Positions 23,627 through 35,226 of a stretch of 64,000 nucleotides of DNA are shown here, piece after piece. Position 1 is the stretch's first letter. Each line of letters opens with the position of its first letter. Made by a program: the position numbers and the translations under genes. The notes below the pieces were generated by a model. That model was not told the origin of the DNA. It ran no database searches and saw only the letters and a program-made list of their open reading frames with translations. The DNA comes from Puccinellia tenuiflora. Its lineage: Eukaryota > Streptophyta > Magnoliopsida > Poales > Poaceae. The DNA is taken from positions 580,586 through 644,585 of the forward strand of contig QRDG01000065.1 in assembly GCA_012064385.1 (NCBI GenBank). The letters are read 5' to 3'.

Positions 23627-24836
23627 GCATGTCTTTTACAAAATCATTATGACAGTTTTCTGCTTTAGACCGTGCAATGGTGAGGTGGACGCACATCATT
23701 ATCAGCTGTAATTGATCTATAACTTCACTAGAATAATTTTATTACCATTAACCGATCTTGGACATGGCATGTAAATGATTTTATGATTTCCACTGCTAAG
23801 AAGATGCAATCATATTCAGGCTTGATATTTATTTATGTGATATATATTCATCAACGGTTTGATAATTAGCATACTGGGATATTAACATGTTTATGCTTAA
23901 AGATCCTCTGGAAGCCATGGTAGATTATCTCTGATATCTCAGGTAATCGGAGAAAATCTACGCCTTAACATGTCATCAAGACAAACTATGTACAAGTTGA
24001 ATATTAATTATGTGTGTTTAGTTCAAAATTAGTGTATAGTATTTGCTAATATTGCTAGCTAAAATAGAAAAACATAGGTGTAATGATTAGAAGTTTTTGT
24101 TGGTTTCTGGCACCTTGAATAAATTAGGATAGTCCTCCGGTTAGAAATTCAACACACAACTGATAAAAATATTATTGCGGTGCGAATGACAGTTCCACAA
24201 AATTGTGGGTGTGAATGACAGTTCCACACAACTTCTGCATGTTTGCTGTAAAAATCTGGGGCACAGTTAAAAAATTAATAATCCTTTGTCACGTGCTAGC
24301 TGATTATTGAAGAGTGATGAATGATGGAATCTGCATCCAAACCACAACTACGGCTCCATTAATCTTCCAACGAGTCGCCGATGAAATGATCAAGCTCTTG
24401 GCCACACGGTCACACAACCAGCGGGAATAGCAACGGGAATGTGCTGAAAAGTTTCAGGGTAATTCTCATGTATTATATTTTTGTTTTCGTTTTTTTCTCT
24501 CTTTTCCTTGCTGGCCGTAGCATTGGCTGTAAATTTCTAGATGTAACTAATCAATAATCTAGGAAGATCTCAGATTGAAAGTCCTCTATTGTTTTCCTTT
24601 AAAAAAGCATACTGCATGAGATTAGTGTAGTAGGGATCTAACTTTTTTGTGAAACAATAATCATGGTGATCCGATTTAATGTTTATAAATATTAGAGGTA
24701 TACGAGTGCCCTTAATATTTAAGATTTTTGGAAAATAGCTGAGACTAAATACAATTTAAAATGGAAAATATAGAATTGGGATTTGAATTTGAAGTTCTCT
24801 TAAATTATTTTTTAATATTGAGTATTACAAACAAAG

Positions 24837-24854
24837 CCCGTGCGGATGCACGGG
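24837..24854 (+). terminator. Helitron 3' subterminal hairpin
   Basis: CCCGTGC (24837-24843) pairs with GCACGGG (24848-24854) around the loop GGAT. Seven bases later comes CTAG. In Helitrons this hairpin is the transposition stop signal. Confidence 0.85.
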
Positions 24855-24934
24855 TTGACGACTAGTACTTAAAATGGAAAGGGTTAGCACCTGGTCAAAC
24901 CGATCGACCGATTAGAATCCATCGCGCGCTCGTA

Positions 24935-26145
24935 AGATAGCCACGCCCGGAAACTTGCCCCCCAAGACTTCCCTAGGGTTTGGCCGCATGGGCCTTGGGA
25001 TCAGGTGCGGCTGGTCCATATGGGCTGCTGCACCTTCCTTCGATCCATGTGTGCCCTTCTAGGTTCGTGCCCCCCAAGGTGGGGCCCCCCGAAACCTTCT
25101 AGAATCTTCCCAGTACCCTGCCGGAAAATTATTGAACTTTTTCGAAAACCTGGAAAACCACTTTCCATATATGAAACTTTATCTCCAGACTCTTCCGGAG
25201 CTCCTCGTGATAACTAGGATCTCATCCGAGACTCCGAATCAACATTTGATTACACCATTAATTATCTCAACTTAAGCCCTAACTACAACGAAGCCTTAAG
25301 TGTGTGATCCTACGGGTTCGAAAACATGCAGACATGATCTAATCAATAACCAATAGCGGGATCGGGATGTCCATATTGGTTGCTACATATTCAACGAAGT
25401 TCTTTGTCGGTTGAACCACGATGTCGGGGATTCAATTAATCCCGTATACGATTCCCTTTCTCTCATGATATATCACTTGCCCGAGATTTGATCGTCGGTA
25501 TCACCATACCTAGTTCAATCTCGTTACCTCGCAAGTTCTCTTTACTCGTTCCATAATATAGGATCCCCGTGACTACCACTTAGTCACATGTTTGCAAACT
25601 TTCGGATGCTATATTACCGAGAGGGCCCAGATATATCTACTCCATCACATGGAGGGACAAATCCCACTCTTGATTCATGTCACCTAACAAGTACCATCGG
25701 AGATACTTGAAAGCCACCTTTATAATCACCCAGTTACGAAGTGACGTTTGATGTCGACAAAGCATTCCTCCAATAAATGGGAGTAACATAATCTCATGGT
25801 CTAAGAAAACTATACTTGACATATACAAAAGCATTAGCAATGAAACTATGTGACACGATCAATTGCTAAACTTTAAGATTGGGTCTGTCCATCACATCAT
25901 TCTCCTAATGATATGATTCCGTTATCAAGTGACTATAACAAGTCCATGGTTAGGAAACCTTAACCAGCTCTTGACTAACGAACTAGTCCAGTAGAGGCTT
26001 ACTAGGGAAACTTTGTTGTTTATATTCCACACATGTATTATGTTTCCGGGTAATACAATTATAGCATGGATAATAAACATTGATCATAAACATGAAATAT
26101 GATAATAAACAACTTTATTATTGCCTCTTGGGCATATTTTTAACA
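24935..26145 (-). mobile_element. Truncated 3' LTR of a BARE/Angela-like Copia element
   Basis: The right edge reads on the minus strand TGTTAAAAATATGCCC followed by AGAGGCAATAATAAA, a diverged copy of the BARE/Angela LTR start. Further blocks fit that family: AATAACCAATAGCGGGATC, TACCGAGAGGGCCCAG and ATCACCCAGTTACGAAGTGA. A polypurine tract (AGTGCAAGTGGGAGAC on the minus strand) follows at 26146-26161. The far end lacks a clear TG terminus, so the left boundary is approximate. The LTR is about 1.2 kb, shorter than I expect for the family. Confidence 0.75.
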
Positions 26146-28221
26146 GTCTCCCACTTGCACTAGAGTCAATAATCTAGTTAACATTTGTAGCAATCTAACA
26201 CCCATGGCCTTTTGGTGCTGATCATGTTTTACTCGTGGAAGAGGTTTATCAAAAGATCTGACGCTTCAGGTCTATTTGTATCTGCATCTATACGCATCAC
26301 TCATTCTCCAATGAGTATGCATCACTCATTATCCAATGAGATGGCGTCGTATTTTGGTCAGTTGGTGAGACCTTAATTCCTCAGCTCGAATCAATGTCAC
26401 CACCATTACGAAAATGGAGCTTCATAGTACTCGCATTCTTGGAAATTCACCTAGTTCAATAAAGAACTCCTTGACACAAAATACTCTATTTGTTGTCAAC
26501 ACAACAACATACTTAGCCTTTGTTGTAGTATCCATCACAATACCTTTTGAAACTCATTCAAAACTAGCATGGAACTTTCTTCCAGCCTATCGTACCACCT
26601 TCTATTAAACACATATCTTAATTTGAGATAGAATTATTTGTATATATGACATGACCCTTAGTGTAACACTTTACAGTAGTTTGTCATTACTATGCAGGAA
26701 GACTCATCCTTAGTTTTTCTAAAATACATAAGGATCTTTCCCACTGTTGTCTAATAATCACATGAATTATCCTGGTATAACACTTTATAGCACATGACTC
26801 ATCTGGTTGTGTACATATCATGGAACATATGATTTAGAAATCTCAATTTCAATTTTTCTCATCTTGTGTCAAAACACTTGAGTCTTTCTCAATCATCATC
26901 CATGTGGCAAGAACCTCTTCTTGTCGTTTCCGTATTGACTTACTTCAATACTTCATCTATGTACTTTGGCTTAACTAAATCAGGCGCCTCAATCTATCTC
27001 TATAGATATTGATCCCCAATATGTTATTCAGCCTAAGTCTTTTATCAATATAAAAACTTATCCATGTTAATTTAAATTACGTACTTTCCAATCAACTATA
27101 TGTCAACTACATAATGTATTAGAAATATGTCTCAGCGCTCCCATTTAATTTCTTGTAACTCTAAAAGCATCTTCACCGTCAATGATGAAATCAAGCTCTT
27201 TTGATAACTTCATTTATGTAAAGATTCCAACTTCGTTATGCTTATTTCAACCATTGAAATTCGCATACCTTTCGAGCAACTTTTGAATTTAACAAAACTT
27301 CTTGAACCGTGTAGCATACACGTCCTTGATCAAACTTCCTTGAGAGGAATTTCATTTTGTTATTCAACTGCATATCAAAATATGTAACTTTTGCTAGAAT
27401 TATCCATAAAGACTAAAGTACCGCTACGGAAGATCAAAATCTTTCGTAGTCAACTCTTTGAACTTTGTTGTAAACATCTTTTCGACAAATCGAACTTTCA
27501 ATGGATCTGAACATCCATGTCTTGTTGATACTATCGTGGATATAATGGCTTATAGCCAATTTATGAAGTAAGGGCCGACCATCTGCTTCCTTTATAATTT
27601 GTAAGTCCTTTGTTGTCAACACAACACTTCATTCTCAAACCACAAGTTGGTCCGGGTACAAAGTTTTTAACAACCTACATGGTTTAGTTTGCAAACTCTT
27701 TTCGACGTTTCTACATCACATGTAACGTCTTCCATTTAGTCAAACTAGGAAACCCCAGAACAACTTCCGGTGCTGCGCTACTCTTGACATGGTGACGATA
27801 ATTCTCTAATCTCGTCGAGTTACACTTCCTCCCACTCACCTATTTTGCAAGAAGCACTTTCTCGAGAAATCCACCTTCCCGACAAACACTTTTGTCCAAG
27901 GTTTGGTGATAGGAGAAATACCAAACAGGTTTGGGATAACCTTATAAACATGTGTTTATCCGATTTTGGTTGTAAACATTTTACACATGCTATGCATACC
28001 AAAAATTAATAAAAGACAATTTTGGGTCACTACCCAAACCATGGTGTCAATCACAACGGATCATGATGGCGCTCTTTTAAGTGTAAAGCGGTAGTCTCTA
28101 ATGCATAAATTACAAAATATAATGGCATTTTATTTATCTTACCATGTCCAACAGGGTTTGATTATGTCTCCTGAACATTCCACACTCCTGTGGGGTTTTT
28201 CGGGAAGCCTAAGTTGTGGAA
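26146..28221 (-). pseudogene. Copia pol remnant (RNase H, RT, integrase C-terminal part), heavily decayed
   Basis: The sequence follows the BARE/Angela-like internal region in minus orientation. Near 26430-26530 the minus strand translates to IVMDTTTKAKYVVVL followed by VKEFFIELGEFP, matching the Copia RNase H segment that carries the second catalytic acidic residue, here altered. The stretches near 27450-27480 and 27820-28100 align in order with RT and the integrase/RT linker of such elements. No frame longer than about 68 codons survives. Its 5' part is removed by the Athila-like LTR inserted at 28222. Confidence 0.65.
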
Positions 28222-29824
28222 TGCTAATCGGTGAATGATGCGTTGGGTGGTGCCCCAAGCGAAGGCATGGATGTAGCAAGTAGCAGTTTTCCCTCGTTAA
28301 CGAACCGAGGTTTATCGAACCAGTAGGACTTTGAAATCAACAAAATAGTGAATGTTGAAGATCTCTGGCGCTTAATCTTCAACAGACGTGGACCTGCACA
28401 CACTCAACCAAAATACTTTGCCCCCAACGGCGGAAAGGTTGTCAATCTTTCCGGTCTCGCAGAAAACAAAGCGGTTAATTGTATAGTGAAATAGATGAAA
28501 ATATGAAAATGGACCAGTGGATTAATGATGATGAAAAGTGATGAATAAAGGTTGCAATCAATGTAAAAAGATGGACCGGAGGCCATGGGTTCACTAGTGG
28601 TGTCTCTCAAGTAAATAAAACACTCATATGATGGGTAAACAAATTAAAGCTGGGCAATTGACAAGATTATAACACAAACTTAATCTAGCTATGATAAAGA
28701 GAACATGATAATATTTATGTAGGCATCATGACAATGAACAAAGACCGTTGAGTCCAACTGCATCTTTGTCTAAAAAGTCCACTGTGGGATCGCTATCCAG
28801 CCTGTCACCCAACGATATTAAGTTGCAAGTAACAGACAATTGCATTAAGTAAAGCGCATGAAGTAAGTAATACTAATATCAAAAGAGACATTAACACCGC
28901 TGTTTTACCCTTAGTAGCAACAGCATACCCTCGCCCTTAGACGTTTCTGTCACTCGTGCCCAGGAACAAAAGGGGGTATGAACCCACTATCTAACATAAA
29001 TACTCCCTCTTGGAGATACACACAATCACTTGGCCAAAGTAACTACGCACATCGGAGAGCATGCAAAAACATAAATCAACATATAAGAATCATGCACAAT
29101 CTGATCATAACTTCATAATCCATCGGATCCCAGCAAACACATCACATAGCATTACAATAGTCGATCTTAATCATGTTAGGCAGCTCACAAGATCATAAGA
29201 CATGAAGCACAAGAGAGAGAGACTACCATCTAGCTACTGCCATGGACCTGTGGTCCAAGGTGGGACTACTCACAAATCATCCCGGAGGAAGGCATGGCGA
29301 TGAAGAGCCCTCCAGGATCGATCTCCCCTCCGGCAGGGTGTCGGGATCAGCTTCAGAATCACCCCGAACTAGGGTTTATGGTGACGGCGCGTCGGGGTGA
29401 CTTCTGTAGAAAATAATGGCCGCCTCGACGTTTTTATGGTTAATGTGATTTTATAGGCGTCCGAGGGGGCTGAGTGGATGCCCACGGGGCAGGGGCGGGT
29501 CCCACCCACGGGCTGCCCTAGGGCCGCGGCAGCGGGCCGCCCCTGGCCTGTGGGTGGCCCCCCAGTTCGCCCTTTGATCTCCAGGTGCCTTCAGTCGAAT
29601 AAAAATTCCGCGTAAATTTTCGTCCAATTCCGAGAATATTTCCACAAGTAAATTTTCTGAAATACAAAAACAGCAAAAATAGGAAACTAGCACTAGGCAT
29701 CTTGTCAATAGGTTAGTCCGACAAAATGCATAAAAATGATGTAATATGATAATAGAAACTTGTGACAATATCACAAAACTAGCATGGATCAATCAAAAAT
29801 TATAGATACGTTTGACACGTATCA
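28222..29824 (-). mobile_element. LTR M1 of an Athila-like Gypsy, minus orientation
   Basis: This is the reverse complement of LTR M2 (29896-31490) over its whole 1.6 kb. It starts TGCTAATCGG and ends ACACGTATCA, so on the minus strand it runs TGATACGTGTC to CCGATTAGCA. Beside it at 29825-29849 is the 3' end of the internal region with a purine tract (minus strand GGAGTTAAGCTTGGGGATGT), so it is the 3' LTR of a minus-strand copy. The left flanking 5-mer is TGGAA (28217-28221). Confidence 0.85.
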
Positions 29825-29895
29825 ACATCCCCAAGCTTAACTCCTACTCTTTCTCGTGTAGGTAAGTGATAACAAAATAAATTTTGATGAGACAT
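29825..29895 (-). mobile_element. 71-bp internal remnant of the M1 element
   Basis: Only the polypurine-tract end of the M1 internal region remains before LTR M2 begins. The 5-mer just before M2 is GACAT (29891-29895), a candidate target duplication if M2 inserted here. Confidence 0.7.
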
Positions 29896-31490
29896 TGATA
29901 CATGTCAAATGTATCTATAATTTTTGATTGATCCATGCTAGTTTTGTGATATTATCACATGTTTCTATTATCATATTACATCATTTTTAGCATTTTGTCG
30001 AATTAACCTATTGACAAGATGCCTAGTGCCAGTTTCCTATTTTTGCTGTTTTTGTACTTCAGAAAATTTACTTCTGCAAATATTCTCGGAATTGGACGAA
30101 AATTTACGGGGATTTTTATTCGATGGAAGGCACCTGGAGACCAAAGGGTGACCTGGGGGCCACCCACAGGCCAGGGGTGGCCCCCTACCGCGGCCCTAGG
30201 GCTGCCCGTGGGTGGGACCCGTCCCTGCCCTGTGGGCACCCTTCGGCCCCTCCGACGCCTATAAAATCACATTAACCCTAAAAATGTCGAGGCGGCCATT
30301 ATTTTTCAGAGAAGTCACCCCGACGCGCCGTCACCATAAACCCTAGTTCCAGGGTGATTCTGAAGCTGATCCCGGCACCTTGCCGGAGGGGAGAGCGATC
30401 CCGGAGGGCTCTTCATCGCCATGCCTTCCTCCGGGATGATTTGTGAGTAGTCCACCTAGGACCACAGGTCCATGGCAGTAGCTAGATGGTAGTCTCTCTC
30501 TCTTGTGCTTCATGTCTTATGATATTGTGAGCTTCCTAACATGATAGGTCGACTATTGTAATGCTATGTGATATGTTTACTAGGATCCGATGGATTATGA
30601 AGTTATGATCAGATTGTGCATGATTCTTATATATTGATTTATGTTCTTGCATGCTCTCCGATGTGTGTAGTTACTTTGGCCAAGTGATTGTGTGTATCTC
30701 CAAGAGGGAGTATTTATGCTATATAGTGGGTTCATGCCCCCTTTTGTTCCTGGGCACGAGTGACAGAAACTTCTATGGGCGAGGGTGTGCTGTTGCTACT
30801 AAGGGTAAAACAGCGGTGTTAATGTCTCCTTTGATATTAGTATTGCTTACTTAATGTGCTTTACTTAATGCAATTGTCTGTTGCTTGCAACATAATACCG
30901 TTGGGTGACAGGCTGGATAGCGATCCCACGGTGGAATTTTAAGACAAAGATGCAGTTGGACTCAACGGTCTTTGTTCATTGTCGTGATGCCTATATAAAT
31001 ATTATCATGTTCTCTTTGTCATAGCTAGATTAAGTTTGTGTTATAATCTTGTAAATTGCCCAGCTGTAATTTGTTTACCCATCATATGAGTGTTTTATTA
31101 CTTGAGAGACTCCACTAGTGAACCCATGGCCCCCTGTCCATCTTTTTACATTAATTGCAACCTTTATTCATCACTTTTCATCATCATTACTCCACTGGTC
31201 CATTTTCATATTTTCATCTATTTCACTATACAATTAACCGCTTTGTTTTCTGTGAGACCGGAAAGATTGACAACCTTTCCGCCGTTGGGGGCAAAGTATT
31301 TTGGTTGAGTGTGTGCAGGTCCATGTCTGTTGAATATTAAGCGCCATAGATCTTCAACATTCACTTTGTTGTTGATTTCAAAGTCCTACTGGTTCGATAA
31401 ATCTCGGTTCGTTAACGAGGGAAAACTGCTACTTGCTACATCCACGCTTTCTCTTGGGGCACCACCCAACGCATCATTCACCGATTAGCA
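29896..31490 (+). mobile_element. 5' LTR M2 of an Athila-like gag-only Gypsy
   Basis: The 1595-bp LTR starts TGATACATGTCAAATG and ends CCGATTAGCA, with an Athila-type primer-binding site after a 10-bp spacer. Its sequence resembles LTRs of Triticeae Sabrina/Fatima-type elements. With M1 it forms a 3.27-kb inverted repeat. Confidence 0.85.
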
Positions 31491-31500
31491 AGCTCTTTTC

Positions 31501-31518
31501 TGGCGCCGTTGGCGGGGA
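31501..31518 (+). other. Primer-binding site of element M2
   Basis: TGGCGCCGTTGGCGGGGA is the sequence type used by Athila-like Gypsy elements. A second similar site (TGGTGCCGTTGCCGGGGA) lies 98 bp downstream at 31599-31616 with the same preceding CAAGCTCTTTTC, so the leader is partly duplicated. Confidence 0.85.
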
Positions 31519-31781
31519 CCTATAGCAATACTTAGAAGTTCACTTGGAAGGTAAAACCGACGCCACTCTTCCCGTTAACACGCCATCAAGCTCTTTTCTG
31601 GTGCCGTTGCCGGGGACTTTGGAGCAATAGCAAGGGGAGTCTCATACTCTCAATCACTTACTTTGTTTTTATCTTGCTTGCTTTATTTCTCGTTTAGCTT
31701 ATTTTTTGTTGTTGCAAAATTTTAAAACCCGAAAAAATTAGTGTAGTCTTTATTCATGTTTTGTTATTTTATCTTATCATT

Positions 31782-33737
31782 ATGTCTTCCACTGAAAACA
31801 CCAAGTTGTGTGACTTTACTAGCACTAATAACAAAGATTTCATATGCTCTCCAATTGCTCCACCCGCTACTAAAGCGGAATCTTATGAAATTAAGCCTGC
31901 CTTGCTAAATCTTGTTATGCAAGAGCAATTTTCTAGTGCTAGTACTGATGATGCCGCCTCTCATTTAAATAACTTTGTTGAGTTATGTGATATGCAAAAG
32001 TATAAAGAGGTAGAAAGTGACATCATAAAACTGAAGCTTTTCCCTTTCTCTTTGAGAGGGAGAGCAAATGAATGGTTATTGTCTTTGCCTAGAAATAGCA
32101 TTGATTCTTGGACTAAATGCAAAGATGCTTTTATTTGAAAATATTATCCACCTGCTAAAATCATACAATTGAGGAGTAACATTATGAACTTTAGACAATT
32201 TGATAATCAACATGTTTCTCAAGATTGGGAGAGAATGAAATTTATGGTTAAAAATTGTCCCATGCATGGATTAACTATGTGGATGGTTATCCAAACTTTT
32301 TATGCAGGTTTGAATTTTTCTTCAAGGAACCTATTGGACTCGGCCGCGGGAGGCACCTTCATGTCCACCACATTAGGTGCAGCAACTAAACTCTTGGATG
32401 AGATGATGACAAATTATTCACAATGGCATACCGAAAGAGCTCCAAGTGGTAAGAAGGTAAATTCTGTCGAGGAAATTTCCTCTTTGAGTGACAAGGTTGA
32501 TATGATTATGTCTATGCTTGCTATCAATTAGTCCCCTATTGATCCTAATAATGTCCCACTTGCTTCATTAATTGCCCAAGAAAAGGATCAAGTTGATGTT
32601 AATTTTCTTAATAGAAATAACTTCACCAATAATGCTTATCGAAATAATTTTGGTAGTAACAACTATAAGCCTTATCCTCCCAATAATGGCAACTCATATG
32701 GTAATTCCTATGGTAATTCTTATAATCCAAATAAGAATGTGTCCTCTGATCTTGAAAATGTTTTAAAGGAATTTATCACTTCGCAAAAAGCTTTCAACAA
32801 AACTATTGAAGAGAAACTTGAAAACCTTGATAGACTTGTCTCTAAAGTGGAAGATCTTGCTCATGATGTTGAAATTTTAAAAATTAGAACCACTCCTCTT
32901 CAAGACAAGCCTACTGAATCTTTAAATTCTATTTCTATTCAAATTAATGAGAATGAAAGGATGATGGCTCGCTTGAAAGCTAGGTGGGCTAGGGAGAAAG
33001 AAGAAGCTAGAATTTCTGAAATGAATAGGAAAACTATTAAAGTTTATACTATCCAAAGTACTAATGAGGAACTTCCTAGCCTATTTAAAGATGACGAAAT
33101 TGATTTTGATAATTGAAATCTTACTGAAGTCATAAAGTTCCTACAAAAACTTGCTAAGTCACCGGATGCTAGTAAATTAAATATTGCCTTCACCAAACAT
33201 ATTACCGATGCTCTTATCAAGGTTAGGGAAGAAAAGATTAAGCTAGAAACTTCTATTCCTAGAAAATTAGAAGATGGATGGGAACCCACTATTAAGATGA
33301 AAATAAATGACTTTGATTGCAATGCTTTGTGTGATCTTGGTGCTAGTATCTCTGTTATGCCTAAAAGTTTCTATGAAATGCTTAATTTAAATCCTTTGGA
33401 AGAATGCTATTTAAATGTCCATCTTGCTGATTCTTCTAAAAAGAAACCTTTGGGTAGAGTTGATGATGTCCTTATTTTTGTTAATGATAATTATGTTCCC
33501 ACAGATTTTATTGTTATGGACATTGAGTGTAATGCTTCTTGTCCTATTATTTTGGGGAGACCATTTTTGAGAACCGTTGGTGCTATTATTGATATGAAAG
33601 AGGGAAATATAAGATTTCAGTTCCCCCTTAAAAGAGGGATGGAACACTTCCCTAGAAAGAGAAAGAAGCTTCCTTTTGAATCAATCATAAGTTCAAGCTA
33701 TGCTCTTGATGTTGCAAAGGCCTCCGAAAAAACTTGA
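31782..33737 (+). pseudogene. gag-protease of element M2, three nonsense codons
   Basis: One continuous frame starts at MSSTENTKL. Gag spans roughly codons 25-250, with LKLFPFSLRGRANEWLLSLP as the capsid signature and then YYPPAK and QDWERMKFMVK. An Asn/Tyr-rich linker (about 32600-32730) and a coiled coil (about 32740-32890) follow. The aspartic protease (about 33297-33600) keeps CDLGASISVMPKS and IILGRPFL. Stops interrupt the frame at 32136-32138 (TGA), 32529-32531 (TAG) and 33114-33116 (TGA). No RT, RNase H or integrase follows, as in non-autonomous Athila-like elements, so replication would need enzymes from a relative. The product would have been a virus-like particle protein. Confidence 0.8.
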
Positions 33738-34950
33738 TATTTGGCATTGCGCCTAGCTAAAAGGCGTTAAAGAAAAGCGCTTGTTGGGAGGCAACCCATC
33801 TTTTACTTTCAGTCTGTTTTTGTTTTTCTTGAGTCATGAAGTTGTTTCCTTAGTACAAATTTCATTGTATCTTTTTCTTTTGGTTTTTTGTGCCAAGTTT
33901 AGCCTCTAATGCATTGAAAGTGTCAGGTATTGTTTTGCTGTCCAGAAACAGATTTCTGTACTTCACTTTTCGAAATTTCAGAAAATCTCTGAATTTTAGA
34001 TTTTTCTGATATTTTTATACAGCCATCCTGATACTTTTATATATCTTTACTTAGTTTTGTGTTTTCTGATTTGAGCTACAGAAGTGTCTCGAAAAATTCA
34101 ATCTTTACAGACTATTTAGTTTTTGACAGATTCTGCTTTTATTTTGTATTCGTCTCTTTACTATCGTCAAATGTGATACTCTTGGGGAGGAGTGCCACAT
34201 TGAGGCTTATTGAACAGTAGCTAATGCCCAATAAAGTTGTTTGCAATTTTTCTTGAGTTGAACACATGTGCATTTTAATTTATGAGCACTAACCCTCTAA
34301 TCAATTTATAAGAAGTTTTGTGTGAAGTGAGTTTTTAAGTTCCAAAGGAGAGGATAATGAAGAAATTGAAGATGGATCAGAGCTCAAGCTTGGGGATGCC
34401 CCCATGGCACCCCCTCTTAATATCAAGAACCATCAAGCGTCAAAGCTTGGGGATGCCCAAGGCATCCCCTCTTCTTCATCGACTATCATGAGGTCGTCTT
34501 CTTTAAACTAAGTTTTTATCACTTTACATATTATGTGCTATCCTTGGAGCGTCTTCTTACTTTCAGTTTTGTTTGTTTGTTTGCTGGTCATATACTTTTT
34601 AGATCCTAGCTTTATATGTGTGGGAGAGACATGCTCCGCTTTTTCATTTGAATACTCCTTTGCTTCGCTTATATCTTGTTGAGTATTCTTAGCTACTGTT
34701 TGTTTGCTAGTAAGCTCTCGCTTTTAGCTTTTATCTTGTTTAGGGCTGCTATTAGTTGATGTTAAACTCTCTTGTTCTTCACTTATAATTGTTGGAGAGT
34801 TGTTATTGATAAATTGCTTGAATTGTCAAAGTGACAAAATGCTATTCATGTGATATTGGAATGAAATGAAAGCCTGCATAGTCTTGTAGATCATTGTGTG
34901 GATACTTGATACTTCTCATTTGTTTTGAGATATTAAGATGAATGCTAACG
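33738..34950 (+). mobile_element. 3' untranslated region of element M2, 3' LTR missing
   Basis: After gag-protease comes the family's characteristic non-coding tail, with GCGCTTGTTGGGAGGCAACCC (about 33778-33798) and two copies of AAGCTTGGGGATGCCC (about 34388 and 34443). No long frame and no second LTR are present. The element is cut off near 34950 where a different LTR remnant starts; that boundary is approximate. Confidence 0.6.
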
Positions 34951-35226
34951 TTCTTGGGGCACACACCCACAACTTAATTGGGGGCTCCCAAATCAACAAA
35001 TCTGTCATGATTACAATAAGTAGTAAGCAAATGAATCTAGCGAAAACACAAGCAAACCCAAAAAACGAAATCCCTCAAGTGAATGAGGGGGAAATGAAGA
35101 ACGGCTTGGTGACGATGTAGATCGTGGCCTTCTCCTTCAATCCTCCAAGAATCAATGAGTTTGGGTGTAGGGATTGGGAGATCTCTTCAATTTGAGCTTT
35201 TGCTTATAATGGACGAGAGAGAGTTG
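34951..35226 (-). mobile_element. Left part of an old LTR remnant (L) hosting element H
   Basis: This continues after element H at 43885. The two parts share the target duplication AGTTG (35222-35226 and 43880-43884). There is no coding potential. The minus-strand orientation is inferred from the right part. The left edge is uncertain. Confidence 0.4.

Larger units (their letters stand above)
22525..24865 (+). mobile_element. Non-autonomous Helitron, 2341 bp
   Basis: The 5' end is TCTTATATTTACTAAT, the typical TC start. The 3' end is CTAG, preceded seven bases earlier by a perfect 7-bp stem hairpin. The element sits between A (22524) and T (24866), the AT target used by Helitrons. No Rep/helicase frame is present, so it would have moved with help from an autonomous relative. 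Internally there is a 33-bp tandem duplication (23561-23593/23594-23626). No captured gene fragment could be named. Confidence 0.8.
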
